DNA from: Fomitopsis serialis
Taxonomy: Eukaryota > Basidiomycota > Agaricomycetes > Polyporales > Fomitopsidaceae
Length of the DNA: 64,000 nt
Assembly (NCBI RefSeq): GCF_022376445.1
Contig: NW_025955041.1
Span: forward strand, 1-64,000
Reading direction: 5' to 3'
Shown: piece by piece, positions 48,705 through 62,508 of the stretch
Numbering within the stretch: the stretch's first letter is position 1
Layout of the letters: each line of letters opens with the position of its first letter
Position numbers and translations under genes: made by a program
The notes under the pieces: generated by a model
Seen by the model: only the letters and a program-made list of their open reading frames with translations
What the model was told of the DNA's origin: nothing
The model's database searches: none

Positions 48705-50828
48705 CTACAGCATCGCGTTAGCCAGGTATCGTAGGGAGAAAATCGACAAACTCACCTCAAGAGCAGGCTTCGAAGCCCCCGGGTTCTCGAACGGACCCTC
48801 CTCCGCCATAGAATAAACAGACGACGTCCCTGATTCCCTCATACCAGCTGCAGGCTGCGCTGCCTCCTCACTCGCACTCCGATTCGCATCCACCAACCTC
48901 TTCGGATTCCGTGGTGGAGGAGCCAACAAATCGCCCGACGAGCTAGCGTTCACCATGGTGGCAGGCGTCGCTTGCCCGCTCTCGCTCGCCACGCGGTCAC
49001 GGTTGTACCCCAACAGAAGGTCATGGCTGCTGGCACTGCCTTGCGCACGATGTCCGAACCCAGAGCTGCTGTCGCTGCGCGAGCTGGAGCTGTGTCCGTG
49101 ACCCGGGTGCCCAACGGTGTACGCGCCCGGCGGCGGGCTATTTGTGGGGGCGGGCGCGTACCCGTCTCGCCGCGGGAAGCCCAGGGTCGCTGGGGGCGGC
49201 GGGTGGATCGTGCCGTACGCTGCGTAGGGGTCGAAGTCGACTGCACGCGTCTCTACAGGCTCAGGGCCCGCGGCTGGGTCGTCCATGTAGCCTGAAGGAG
49301 GACGTCCTGTTGCGAGGGGCAGGGACGTAGTCGTGTCGGCGAACGGATTTGAGGCGGAGGTGTGTCGTGAAGTGCGCTGCGACATGTTCGGCGCGGCCCC
49401 TTCCATGTCGCCATCGAGCGGACGGCGGTTGAGGCCGGCTGCTGCGAGGGTCGAGGCGACTGTAGTGTCGTGCTCCAGTCTGCGAGTGCGGCGGCGTCGA
49501 CGAATGAAAAAGAATAGGAAGAGTAAGATCGAGGCAGCGGCCAAACCAACAATCAGGAAGACGCCAGCAACAGCACCCTTGTTGTTGAAGAACCTGGTGG
49601 GAACTTGTTAGCTGCCCCTTTACAAGCCGCAAGAAACGGCTTACTGCGAGCTGCCCTGACTGCTGTCGCCCTGAGTGAGCGGAGTGGGATTGCGACAACT
49701 ACTGTCACAACGCTCGGACCATTGCTACCACTGATCATTGAGGTCTCGGTAACGAATGGCGGAGCAGTCGTGACTGTCTTTCCAACACTGTTGGTCGTGG
49801 TCACATATATGGTTGACCCGGCCGTGGAACTGCCAGGAACAGTGGAGATGAGCCTTTATAATATCCAAATACGAAACCATACGCACGTCGCAGTAAACGT
49901 CGGACTGCTCGAACTGCTAGAACGCCCGCTCTGGGAAGACGTGCTGGTACTGTAGACCGTCTCCGTTGCCGACCCAACCGAAGTGCTGATCGCACTTGCA
50001 GATGAGGAAGAAGAGGGAGGCGTCGAGGACGGAGTAGTCGAAGGGGAGGTCGTCGTGTCCTGACTGGAGGAAGAAGAGGACTGAGCGGACGAGGAGGTCG
50101 TCGTTGTGTGACCCGGTCACTGCTCGAAGTGCTGCTCGACTGGTCGTCGTTGACGTAGAGCTGCTAGACTCTTGACTGGTTGACGAGCTGGTGGACGTAG
50201 ACTGCGAGGTGGAAGATGACGACTGTGTGACCGCCGAGGACGCCGCACTCGTCGACGCCCGAGTAGCCCTATGTACAAATTACGCGTGAGCTTCATGGAA
50301 AGTCAAACAGGGTGGAACTGACGCTGAAGCGACAGAGGACATGCAGAGGAGGACCCGGAGGAGGATTCCGAGGCGGTGGCGGCGCTGCGGACAGACGAAC
50401 ACCACCATCACTGCGACTGCGGCAGGACAGGCATGATAAACGAACACTTACGAGGTAGAAGCAGCTGAGCTCATCGACGAGTCGCTGGTGGACCTCCTAG
50501 AGATGGACGTCGAAGATGCGGCAGCAGTGGACGCCTGCGTGGAGGCAGCCTGCGAGGACTGCGCTGCAGAGGACGTGGGAGCGCTGGCCGACGACCCAGC
50601 AGAGGACATAGAACGGGCGGAAGAGCTGACAATGGCAGTCGTTGAATCCGTGGGAGTACGAGAGACCGTTGATGTGGGTGATAGCGTGTCCGAGTTCGTA
50701 ACGGAAGCCGAAGAGGCGGAAATCGACGACGCGGTCGGGGACTGAGAGGTCGCTGAAGCAGTATCAGTGCCTGAGGCTGATGAACCTAGGCAAAATGAAA
50801 GAATAGAATTCAGTATGCCGGTCTGCAA
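48705..50828 (-). CDS. Ser/Thr-rich single-pass membrane protein (wall-sensor-like)
   Basis: A long Ser/Thr-rich ectodomain (50828 down to about 49720) is interrupted by introns with Ala/Ser/Thr tracts. A juxtamembrane TNSVGKTVTTAPPFVTETSM segment leads to one membrane span GVFLIVGLAAASILLFLFFF, then RRRRR and a cytosolic tail of about 250 residues rich in Pro, Ser and Tyr (NPFADTTTSLP, YAAYGTIHPPPP), ending near 48705. The layout is that of Mid2/WSC-like surface sensors, but no WSC Cys domain is seen. The 5' end with signal peptide was not found; 50828 is the limit of the open frame, not a proven start. Frame breaks include one missing base at 49690-49691. Confidence 0.65.
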
Positions 50829-52160
50829 TGTGGGCCACTAAACGGAAAATGGCTAGGTTGTGCGCATGTGCGGGCCGTGCCACTGTCAAGAGCCCCTGGG
50901 GCCTGACGAGAGGAAGAGGTCAGAAGGACGCGACACCTGCACGCAGGATGACTACAACTCACGATGGCGTTCGTCCAGGGCCAGGAGGTCAAGGCAGGAC
51001 CAGAGAAACCGAGACGACACGAGGCAAGGTGCAGCGACGGCCAGGGGGAGCCGGCGATGAAATCATGCAGTGGGGACGGGTCGCTCACCTGGGCTGGAGG
51101 GACTAACACTGGATGTCTGTCTTCTGTCGTGAATGAGGACATGAGCCATGGCCTAGAGAGGCGACATGGAGGAGAAGGAAGAGCAGGACATGGGGAAATA
51201 ATAACGGGCGCGATATGGAGCACGGCGTGTTCTGCCCAGGTTATCGACCCTCCGCAGACTCTTCCTCGCGCGCTACCATGCCGGCGCCACACCTTCTTGC
51301 GCAGCGCCACTCCCGGCCCGCGACGCGCTCTTACCGACTCAACGCCAACATCCCGCCTGCTCACTGCCGTCTCGCCATGTACATACTTGCGGTCTGCTTT
51401 TGGTTGCAGCGGGCTACGGACTCAATTTTACACCCGTGCAATGCTCCTCGGGTGCAGACAGCAGATAATCGATGCTTCTGTCCATTTGTGGCAGTCACGG
51501 TGCCTCAGCCGCAACTTTAATGCCGACAGCGTGCTGGCAACTGACGCGACGCCCTTGCTTCACTTCGTAACTTATCGTAAGCAGCCTGTTTGTTCCGCTA
51601 TCGTAACATGGCCCATGCCTTGCTGCAAATGACTCGGGAGTGCATGGGAACCTGCCATACGCGATGGCGGAGGTCTCCTGCCCAATATTGTTGTTGTTAT
51701 TCGCCATGACATAGACATGACGGACGACCGAGCGAAAGCCGTGCTCGCTAAGCCTCCAGAGCGCGCAGACAACCGACGTACACAGAACTTAGCGCGTGCA
51801 CGTACCTGTGACGTTAGCGCTCCATCGGACTGAATGGCGCGAAGCGAACAACAGGTTATCCAGTAGTGTCCATGGCTAAGCTCATACAAGTAGTGAGATA
51901 CATCCGAGGATTAGGAAGAAATAATCATAGACGAAGGAATGAATCCGTATACCGAACGGGTAGTCTAGCATGCAGATGAGGAAGATGGTGCGGCGTCGTT
52001 GTCGATTGTGGCGAGAGCGAAGCGTGAGATGTTGAACGAGATACTATGCTGATGGAGACGTCAGCAACTCGTGCATTATGACAGTGTGTACACCCACTGA
52101 CAAATACGTAGTCCAGATGCTCAACAAGCCAGAAGTCGTGATGTCGGTGGGCGGTATAGG
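50829..52160. other. no gene assigned; may hold the first exon of the Ser/Thr-rich protein
   Basis: The region upstream of the Ser/Thr-rich gene should contain its signal-peptide exon, but several ATGs compete and none is convincing. From 51400 to 52160 nothing coding is recognised. Confidence 0.35.
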
Positions 52161-53278
<1,118 letters not shown>

Positions 53279-53561
53279 CGCAGGGATGTGGTATCACAGC
53301 AGAGGTGGAGAGAGGACGAGTGCGGTGAGATGGTCCGGACGACTTGTGGCTCGAGTCGGTTGGGCGCTTATGCCGGTCGCGAAACACGTGCCGGACGCGT
53401 CGAGTGCGCACCACTTTCAGAGTTCACATCATTCGCAACTTGCCATGCGCGCACGACTCGGTCTGCAACAGCTCCTTCGACAGGCATACGCTTGCTGTCT
53501 TCAATTCCAGACCAACTGAACTACATATTGACCATACCACGGCACTACCATAATGTCTGCT

Positions 53562-55078
53562 TCACCAGCCCTTCCAGGGTACCCAAACGTCCTCGACGAC
53601 CTCGCCCTGACTGTCCGTGTCCGAATCCACCACATAGTACCACGGGTACGCCGCCAGTATCAAACACGCATGCTGCCCGACAATCTCGACGATGTCGCCT
53701 ACTTTCACCTTATCTTCCTCCCTCTCTGCCGCGCCTGTCTGCGTTAGGACGCCATGCTCTTGCGAAATACGCCCTAGACTCCACGGCTTTCCGAGTACCT
53801 CCCCGAAACCAGGCTTACGCCCACTGTCCTTGCTCATGGCGATTGCGCCTGCATCGCAGAGGGCTTCGTCTGTGCCGTCCTTGCCTCGCCCAGGGTAATA
53901 CGAGACGACCGTCGTGAGGACGCGTTGGGCGACGCGCCTGTGGTCGACTAGGCTGGTGTTCACCTGTTGCAAGTCGAGGAGCGGGTAGTTCCCTACATTC
54001 ATGTCAACTTTCTCTTAAGAGCAGGGAGTGAAGGACCAACCCGCGTGTATCTCGAGTATGCCATATAGGTGAGCCTTGATTTGTGCTCTGGCCTCTGCTG
54101 TCGCGACGTGGGCGGACGGTGTGGACCCCGCCGCGATGACGAACGGCTTCGATGGGCCTGTCAACTCCGGATGGCTCTTTAGAAACTCCAGCGCAACGCC
54201 GGCCGCCGTGTTTACTGCCTCGAGTTCAATGGTCAAGTAGGACGACGCCTCGGACACTGACGTCGACGCATAAGATGACGACCCGTGGGTGTAGAAACCG
54301 TGCACAGAGACTGCAGGGGAGGAGAATACGGCTTGCAGCAGCTCCTGGAAGACTGGTGTGTTGGCTTGCAGACCCGCACGTCTATGCTGGACTCATGAAC
54401 GATTTCAGACGCCTGGAAAAGAAGACGGCGCACTTGGAACCGCAGTCAACTTTAATGAACACAGACCATTGCCGGGGTTGCGCTCTGGTTTGCTCGAACG
54501 CCTCTAGAAACTTGACTTGCTCTGGATGGTCGACCAACAAACGGATGACTGCGTCGAATGGTGCTATCTCGTCCCACAGCGACGAGAGGTCCTGTACTTT
54601 GTTCAAACCCACCGGCAGTCCGTACAGGATCTACCGCGAACAATCAGCGCAGGGGTCGTTTTTAGGTAAAGTGGATTACGTCTTTGACGGTCCCGTCGGC
54701 GACCAACCCTGCTCTCACCACACCGTAGGCTTCCATAAGGGTGGACACGACGATCGCGTCCGTCTTGTCCACACTGCTAACCAACTGCATCCGCGTCCCC
54801 TCCGCTGTCTGGCTCAATTCAGCTACAGTAACATCCTCGTCAAGTCGTCTGTCGCTCACCTTGTGCGATTTCACATGCGCTCTGAACACGTCGCCCCATT
54901 GCTTTGCGTTCTCGTGCATCAGCTCGCAATTCTTCTTGAAGACCGCGCGGTCCACGACCAGAGCGGGAGTTCTGAGCGCATTGAGAGGCTTTCCCTTGAA
55001 CTCGGCAACGAGCTTCTCTTTGTCTGGGCCTCCGATGAAATCGAACGGCGTCGTCGTCTGCAGTACGTTTGCGCTCAT
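53562..55078 (-). CDS. DSD1: D-serine dehydratase / D-threonine aldolase-like PLP enzyme
   Basis: Fold-type III PLP enzyme. Start MSANVLQTTTPFDFIG at 55078. The N-terminal barrel has LRTPALVVDRAVFKKNCELM and the PLP-Lys motif RAHVKSHK. DCGSKRAGLQANTPVFQELL is formed across an intron. HGFYTHGSSSYAS, FVIAAGSTPSAH (phosphate-binding GSTP) and EIHAGNYPLLDLQQV follow. The C-terminal beta domain contains GDIVEIVGQHACLIL, with the His/Cys pair that binds zinc in eukaryotic D-serine dehydratases, ending VWVPWKGW. It is predicted to convert D-serine to pyruvate and ammonia or to cleave related beta-hydroxy D-amino acids. Introns are canonical and no frame damage was found. Divergent from esterase copy 1. 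Confidence 0.88.
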
Positions 55079-55349
55079 GGCTGGGGTGGTACTCGGTGCA
55101 CAGTACAGCGAACGGACGATAGCATCGCTGCGCTCGAGCGGCGAGCATCCGATATCGCGGTCACGTGTGCGCCATATACGCGTCTCCACGGTCGCGGCTC
55201 TCCGTTCGACTCCACCGCGACTTCTCGGGCACACGCATGTCAAAGCAGTTCGTCCATGTCCTGTGCTCGCACTGAGATGCCATTGAGATGGCTGATACAC
55301 CACGGTGTAACTCATACCTTGTCCTCGCGATCGCCTGACCTGAACCCAT

Positions 55350-56629
55350 ATGGCTCAAACGGAGCGCAGAGTTCACCAGCCCATCCACCCGGACGTGCTC
55401 CTAAACTCGATCCAGAGTTCGCCGCCTACTGGAATGCTACTGACGCGTACAATATCCTCTTGAGCTACGTCCTTGGGATCCGCGTGTCGCAATGGACCGC
55501 ACGTACTCGGTGGGTCGGTGCCTCTGAAGGTCGGCAAGGTGGAAGATATAGTTCTGGGCAAGTTCGATGTACGCGTGTATTCGCCGGATGGCGAAGCCCC
55601 AGAACGAGGGTGGCCTGTCTTCATCTACTTCCACGGAGGCGAGATTGTTGACTGTCTGTTGCTCGTCTCTGTTCATGCTAATACTCGTGCTCAGGTGGTT
55701 GGACTCTCGGAAATATAACCACGAACGGTGCCTTTGCTTCCAACGTTTGCAAGCGTGAGTATTGAAGCTTTCGATCCACGGCAAATAGTAGATCAATCGC
55801 TGTTTGAAGGTGCGAACTGTGTCGTCGTCGCCGTCAACTACCGTCTCGCTCCTGAGAACCCGTATCCTGCCGCCGTGGAGGATGCCGTAGAAACGTTGCA
55901 GTGGGTCTATCGAGAGGGCAAGGAACGGCTGAATGCAGACTTGTCAAGACTCGCGGTTGGCGGCTCCTCTAGGTACGTTCTCGACTCGCTGCCTGCCATG
56001 CCCGCTGAAGTCCCGCTAACATCATTTCGATAGCGGAGGTAACCTCGCCGCGATTCTTGCGCACAAGGCCATACACTTCGAGCCTCCTATCCCGCTTGTC
56101 TTTCAATTGCTTGTGGTACCGGTGATCGACAACACCGCTTCGCTCACGGGAGTTCCGTACAAGTCGTGGGCGGAGAACGCGAACACGGTCCAGCTGACCC
56201 CTGCATTCATGCTCTGGTTCCGCGACAACTACCTTCCAAATTTGGCGGACCGTGCAGCATGGGAAAGCTCACCTATCTATGCCCCAGAGTCTTCGTTCAA
56301 GAAGCTGCCGAAGGCTTGCGTTCAGGTGATGGAACTGGACATATTGCGCGATGAGGGGATTGCGTACGCGGAGAAGTTGAGGCAGCATGGCATCGAAGCG
56401 GAGGTCATACTCTACAAGACGGCTCCGCATCCGATTCTGTCTATGGATGGTGTGTTTGATATCGTTGTCTCGTCGCTGGTGTATAGATAGCTGACTCCGG
56501 TGTCTGCAGGGTATGGCTGCTCATCTCAAGTCGAGTCTTACTGACAATTTGTCTAGAGTCCTGGAGATTGGTCGGCGCTGTGTCACCGATGCTGTCCAGG
56601 CAGTGGCACGAGCCTTCGGCACGGCGTGA
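55350..56629 (+). CDS. alpha/beta hydrolase, HSL-type esterase (copy 1)
   Basis: Hormone-sensitive-lipase-like carboxylesterase. Start MAQTERRVHQPIHPD at 55350. The oxyanion motif HGGGW is interrupted by a GC-AG intron at 55639-55694. NYRLAPENPYPAAVEDA, then the nucleophile motif GGSSSGGNLAAIL (also interrupted by an intron), the acid ELDILRDEG and His in APHPILSMDG complete a Ser-Asp-His triad. It ends VARAFGTA, stop 56627-56629. The first exon lacks single bases at 55401, 55457 and 55481/55482 relative to copy 2 at 61175; three losses return to frame. The substrate is unknown; no signal peptide, so probably intracellular. Confidence 0.88.
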
Positions 56630-56835
56630 TATGACTGGGACGAGGCATTCATTATGTGTGCTAGAGAAGCGTGGAGAGGCACAAGTACTCTGAGTTCGAC
56701 TTGCGCTTTCTGCTGACGCGTTGCCGGAAGCGTTGGTACGACGATACACTTGATGATACACAGCATTCTCAATGTCTGTGCATTAATTGTGTCGCGCGTT
56801 TCTCGTGCGTCCATACAGCGTCAATTAAGCTACTA

Positions 56836-57365
56836 TCACCGAAGTACACGGTTATGTGCAGTTGCCTTCAGAATCAACGCGGTAAGCTGCCTGGGCGTAC
56901 GTACCATGTTCTCTGTCGGAAACCTTGTCTCAACAACAGTATCCGGTATAGATGTGTGAGTCGAGTTGAAAGTGCCATGGCCTTGGCCGACCTCGAATGA
57001 TAGTGTGTTTACTTGCGCGTCCGCGCAGCGTATGTCCCTCGTCACAAATGTACGATTGAGGAGGCTTGTAAGGAGGGAGTTGGCATAGCTTCCAACGACA
57101 GTCAGTTGAGCTCGTTCCTGAGCAGAGGCATAGAACGTTGGCTGCCTTACACTTGACTGATTACCAACGAACTGTGGACACATCAGATAACTGTTGGCAA
57201 TCTAGACCGCTTCGAGGGACTTACGGAGTAACATAATACATTCTATGCTGTGAACGCGACGTGTTACATTCAGTGCCAGAGCAACTAGTCGAGGAATGTG
57301 CGACATACGGGAAAGATCATGCAGAGCACAAGATTGAGGCCTGCCATGCTGGCTGATACAAATGA
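56836..57365 (-). pseudogene. 5'-truncated DUF6534-type membrane protein copy
   Basis: Only the C-terminal portion of a DUF6534-type protein remains: a last membrane helix SMAGLNLVLCMIFP near 57300-57350, HRMYYVTP, then after an intron SYANSLLTSLLNRTFVTRD and a polar tail ending at 56836. The full-length neighbour at 58180 has closely matching pieces (MAALDLLLCMIF, MYYVSP, YANSLLANLLNRVFVTKD). No upstream spans are found between 57560 and 58180, so this is a truncated duplicate. Confidence 0.55.
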
Positions 57366-58179
57366 GTCCGGTGAAGGTTCATCAGCACCGACACAGGTCC
57401 ATACAGAGACGTGAAAATTCGCCGCATCAAGCCTGCCACTTGCCGGTGAATTTCTTCGCTCAGCATTGGAGGCGGCGCTCGGGTATACTTTTGAGTAAAT
57501 CCGAGTCAGGCGACGGCGCCCACAACGATCCACGAGTCGACGCGTTTCATAATCCATCGGGTCAGAAAGTCATCCGACTACTAGTAGCTCCTGCATTGAC
57601 CGCCGATTAGCAGTAGTTAACGCGATGCGTGACAGGCCTGGGCATGGACTCTACGGCTCACCAATAGGGGTTATACAAAAATGACATGTCTACTATATTC
57701 GCAGACTGGGAGACCAGGATCCTATAAGCACGAGAGTAACTGGACGCCGATAATTCATGAGTACTACAGGGCCGATGCCCGGTGGTGACTTCGGCAGTAG
57801 AAAAGAGATGATCTGGTGGACCTTTCTACGTACCAGAGTGCCATACATTCAGTGATGCCCATATAGTAAAGTAGCAGACGCTCACCCCAGGCATCCTATA
57901 AATATGACCGTCACAGCGCGTCGGCGAGCGACTCTGCAGTCTGCCAGTGCGCGCCCGCGCCGGCTGTGCCACCACGCCATTGGTAGATACTTAGTGCACC
58001 TCTCTTGCACCTCTCCGTCGCAGTCTGCGTCACAGCCCTTTACTACAGAATTGTTATGATACTCAGATCCATGCGCAGAGATGAGGCTGATAAGAGCAGT
58101 GCGTCTCTATGCCGCGACCCGAAAGGCCTCATTGGCACTCTATGGGCTACAATTTTGTCCACTCGCCTTCATCGTTCGC

Positions 58180-59741
58180 TTATGCCGAAGATACACAATC
58201 CCCCACCTCCGCCGGATACGTTGCCTTGTCAGCAATATCGTGGACAGACGTGCGAGTAGCGACACCGGGCTGATTGGTAGTGTGCTGGCCGTGATAAGAT
58301 GCAAACATCAGTGTGTCTAGACGCGTGCCGCTGTTCGTGCGTCGCATATCCTTTGTGACAAATACGCGATTGAGGAGGTTCGCGAGGAGGGAGTTGGCAT
58401 ATCTGTTAGGAAAGAGTCAGTTGGGTTCGTCCACTGAATAAAATGCATCATAATCCGCCTTACATTTTGCTTATCACCAGCGCTCTGTTGGTCTGTCAGT
58501 TAACAAATAATGGGGTTGCTTAGATGTGCTTACGGAGAAACATAGTACATCTTGTCCTGTAAGCACGTAGCCACGGTGGCACCTTCAATTCCAGACGAAT
58601 TGGACGATAAATAATGCGACGTACAGCAAAGATCATGCATAGCAGAAGATCGAGAGCGGCCATGCCAGCTGTGCTCATTGAACAGATGTCATCGATCTAT
58701 GTCTACATTGATATGCTTGACGATACTAGACTTACCTGTCGCGGTGCCCGTTTCGACAGTCAGCTGAACAATCTTGTTCATCATCCTATCAGTCTTGGTG
58801 TTATACGTTGTCTTTTTTCTCACTATCTGTCGAGGTGGTGATATTAAGATCAAGGAATACAACAGAGATCTGGTGAAGAAATTACCAGAATCGTCATTGT
58901 GACCGCAATCATGGTATCTGCGAGGATGCCCCCAGCCAACCATATCTGACAAAGGGGATGAATGACGTCTGCTGCTAGTAAATCAACTATGTTCCTCACT
59001 GAGATGGCCCTATATGATCTGTTATATAGAAGGAAGAGCTCCTGCGTATCTGCAATTGGCAAGGATGCCCTGAGTCAGTGTAATGATCGCCTCATGAAAG
59101 CCAAGTTACCTCGGCGCCGAACACGATCCCTCCCATCATTTGCGTAATAGCTAGCTGACAACCGTATAAACCTCAGTAAGGGCCCGTGACTATTAGTAGA
59201 ATTCAAACAAATGACATACTACGACGATAATGCTCGGCAATATGTATGACCCACTAAAGCGTTGAATTCGCCAGGAATAGAAGAGTTGCACCACAAATGA
59301 AGTGATGGCACTCATGACGGGTATGCTGAACCAGGTGTAGCCAATATCTCCGAGGGCATTTAAGTCGCCGTAGTTGGCAACAAATATGTGGAACAATGAG
59401 GCTGTCAGTAGGCCGGATTGCACCCACTCGAAGATAAATGTTCCATAGACTGATAACGGCGGCGAAGACGCTCTCAGTATATGGTCTCTGGGTCAAAGCA
59501 AAGACGAATACTTGCCGAGGCATTGCAGCCACAACTTGTCGTCAGGATAGTGGATGTGATACATATCTGGCAAGTGGTAAGTCCCTCTGCATGCGTAGAG
59601 CTTGATGTATCGACTCACATGTTTGATACGTAAGAACACCCAGGAGAGCGATGTTGAGACAAGAGCCCAGCAACTGAGGTCATCACAATCGTATGAGGTA
59701 GTTGGTGTAAGGACAGTGAATACCGATGGAAAGACATGCCG
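58180..59741 (-). CDS. DUF6534-type multi-pass membrane protein
   Basis: Member of the basidiomycete-expanded DUF6534 family of six- to seven-span proteins of unknown function. LLGSCLNIALLGVLTYQTY, HYPDDKLWLQCLVYGTFIFE (joined by a GC-AG intron at 59450-59515), VQSGLLTASLFHIFVANYGD, GYTWFSIPVMSAITSFVVQL, FYSWRIQRFSG and LADTMIAVTMTIL are the family's spans in order. ALDLLLCMIF and the conserved YANSLLANLLNRVFVTKD follow, then a hydrophilic tail ending GDCVSSA, stop 58180-58182. The start is uncertain (candidate ATG near 59741) because the N-terminal exon does not phase cleanly. Lies between the two esterase copies, on the opposite strand. Confidence 0.72.
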
Positions 59742-61174
59742 TGGGTCCAGTTCTTCATCTGAGTCAGCACTTCACCAAAAATCAGTACAAAGCAAAACGC
59801 ACAGCTCGCTCAAGCTCCGGGCAAGCGGTGAGTCTGGCATGTCAGGCTAGGCTGTGCTATGAATGGGACACTACTAGCTATGGTGCTGCGAGAACAGTGT
59901 GCCCTTTGGCAACTTGAAGCACGGTGCATAGAGACCTCATCGAGCTCAGAATGAGACACGAGCTGCGTTATGTATACATGTATCCTGATACACTCTACAC
60001 CTAAAAACACTAGGCTGGTGGTATCCGTGATGCGCATCAGTCTCGGAACGATAGAGTATGAACAGCATCTGATCAACCATGCACCGCGCAGCCCGAGATG
60101 GCGTCACAGCGTCTTCGAAGCTTTCCTACCTATCGCAACGAAGCCGGCTTGTGACCGTATCGTGCATAGGCCTAGGCGCGTGCTACTGCAGTCAGCCAGA
60201 GTCGGCCCAGTTTCCTTCGGTCGATACGATTCGAATTCGAGCTATTATAACGTACCGTCAGCATGCATCCGTACTACTACATAGCATACTATGGTCGTGT
60301 TCATTTGACACGAAGACTTACTCACATATTTGTGCAGATTCCGCGGCGGCCTTATCACCTTTGGGCGTTCCGATGAGGCGCAGCATGCAAGGATGCATGC
60401 TAGTAGCTGCCCAACATGGCCTACGGACCACTGGGAACTAAAAGATCACTGAGGTCCGAGGCTCTAGTTGAGCCACCAGACAAGACTGTCTCCGAAGGAT
60501 TCGATAAATTTTGAAGACGGTGCAGCGCCGTGCATCATATGATAACAGTATGATAACCTGCTACCAGCAGCTGTGCAAACAATCGTCAATGGGAAGACGT
60601 CAAGATGGTATGTAGCTAGTTCGCTGGGCAATATACTTACTAGACATGGCTTTACCTCTTACCAGCACCGTAGAAGTGCGCATCCCATACTGCCACTGAA
60701 CGGCTGACCATTCGGAGACGCGACGGAGGCTGACAGAAGCTGAAGCTTTGCGACCGAGGACTGGATCCTGCGTAATCAGGAAATGCTTTTTTCAGTTCAA
60801 AAGCGATGGCGTACTGATCTAGCTTCCCACAAGACATTCCATGAACTGCAACAGCACGGCGGTAAAGACGATCAGAAGGCCGGCAAAGCAATACAGATTC
60901 AGTACAGTATACTGTACAGCGAAAGTACGTGCGATGCGCTGTCCTGAACCGAACGCGTCGCGTTGACACGTGATCGACGCGTTCCACGCCTCGCGCCATC
61001 GCGGCTCTCCGTCCTGCAGTGAACTTGCTTCGGTCTCTCACATCCTGTCTGGCAAGGTTCAAGTCATGGCTTCTGCAGTATCGAGACCTCTCGAAACCCT
61101 CGTGGTACTGCTCGCGGATATACATGTAGCTGATATGAGGCTCAACTGCATGCGCTCTCGCTCACCCTGGCACC
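59742..61174. other. intergenic between DUF6534 gene and esterase copy 2
   Basis: Upstream flanks of two divergently oriented genes. No coding frame with support. Possibly contains a decayed duplicate, but nothing recognisable was found. Confidence 0.4.
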
Positions 61175-62508
61175 ATGACTGACACTCAAAGCGTCCGCAA
61201 GCTCTACCAGCCTGTCCACCCCGACACTCTACCTAGGCTTGATCCTGAGTTTGCTGCATTTTGGAATGCCAATAATGCCTACATAGTCCCTCTGGAACAA
61301 CAGCCCTGGGATCCTGCGTGTCGGCAGTCCCTTGTGCTTGGAGGCCCGGAGCCCCCCAAAGTCGGCAAGGTCGAGGACGTACAGTTGAGCAAGTTCGACA
61401 TGCGAACCTTCACGCCGGAAGGGGGTCCTCCTGAGGGTGGCTGGCCTGTATTCATATACCTTCACGGAGGCGAGTCTTATCATCCCGTTATCGAGCCTTT
61501 TGACGAGCCCAATGCACAATTTGCCCAGGCGGTTGGACACTCGGCACCATCGCTACTAGCAACGCGTTTGCGGCTAACGTGTGCAAGCGTGTGTAGTCGC
61601 TTGACTTTTTGCTAATGGAATGGAAGGACAAGACTGACTCGGCCCCAACGCAGGTGCCAGTTGCGTAGTGGTGTCGGTGAATTACCGCCTCGCACCTGAG
61701 GATCCCTATCCCGCAGCCGTCGAAGACGCTGTTGAGGCCTTGCACTGGGTGTACGACAATGGAAAATCGCTTCTGAACGCAAATGTGTCGAAGATAGCGG
61801 TGGGCGGCTCATCCAGGTGCCGTTTCACACTCCTTTGACCCGTATCCCTCTCACCGACACACGGCGTGTCCACTTAGCGGCGGTAACCTGGCCGCAGTAC
61901 TTGCTCTCGAAGCTGTTCAGGCGGATCCCCCCATCCCGCTTATCTTTCAGCTACTCATCGTTCCAGTCATCGACAACACTGCCTCTCCGTTGGGCGTGCC
62001 CTTCCCATCATGGGCGGAAAACAAGAACACCGTGCAGTTGACACCAGCGCGCATGCTCTGGTTCCGCGATCAATACCTTCCGAACCAAGTGGATCGTGCG
62101 GCATGGAGAAGTTCCCCCATCTTCGCCCCGGAAGAGTTATTCGGAAAGCTGCCGAAAGCGTGCGTCATGGTAATGGAGCTCGATGTCCTCAGGGATGAGG
62201 GTGTCGCCTACGCGGAGAAGATGAAGCATGCTGGGGTTGAAGTGGAAGTAAAGCTGTACAAAGCTGCTCCTCATCCGATTATATCAATGGATGGTACGTG
62301 GTTGCGCAGCTATATGGGTTTGGCTTGTCTGAGTTTCTTTATGTCGATCCCATCGCTTCGCACAATCCTATCGTACACAGGGCAAGTCCGCGCTTCTTGT
62401 CACAATTGTCCAATTATTGACAGCGTTCACTACAGTGTCCTTCAAATCGGCAGACGCGCTGTGGCGGATGCCATACAGGCACTCGCACAAGCGTTCGATA
62501 CGGCATGA
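61175..62508 (+). CDS. alpha/beta hydrolase, HSL-type esterase (copy 2)
   Basis: Paralogue of the esterase at 55350, with a clean first exon: MTDTQSVRKLYQPVHPDTLP, FAAFWNANNAYIVPLEQQPW, PPKVGKVEDVQLSKFDMRTF. The HGGGW oxyanion motif is split by a GC-AG intron (61472-61528) at the same codon as in copy 1. VVSVNYRLAPEDPYPAAVED, the GGSSSGGNLAAV nucleophile across the next intron, MELDVLRDEG and APHPIISMDG with the catalytic Asp and His follow. It ends LAQAFDTA, stop 62506-62508. Probable intracellular carboxylesterase; the substrate is unknown. Confidence 0.9.

Noticed and set aside
54152..55651. 499-codon open frame on the plus strand
   Set aside because: It lies antisense to the well-supported DSD1 gene and enters the esterase in a shifted frame; the translation has no domain and odd composition.
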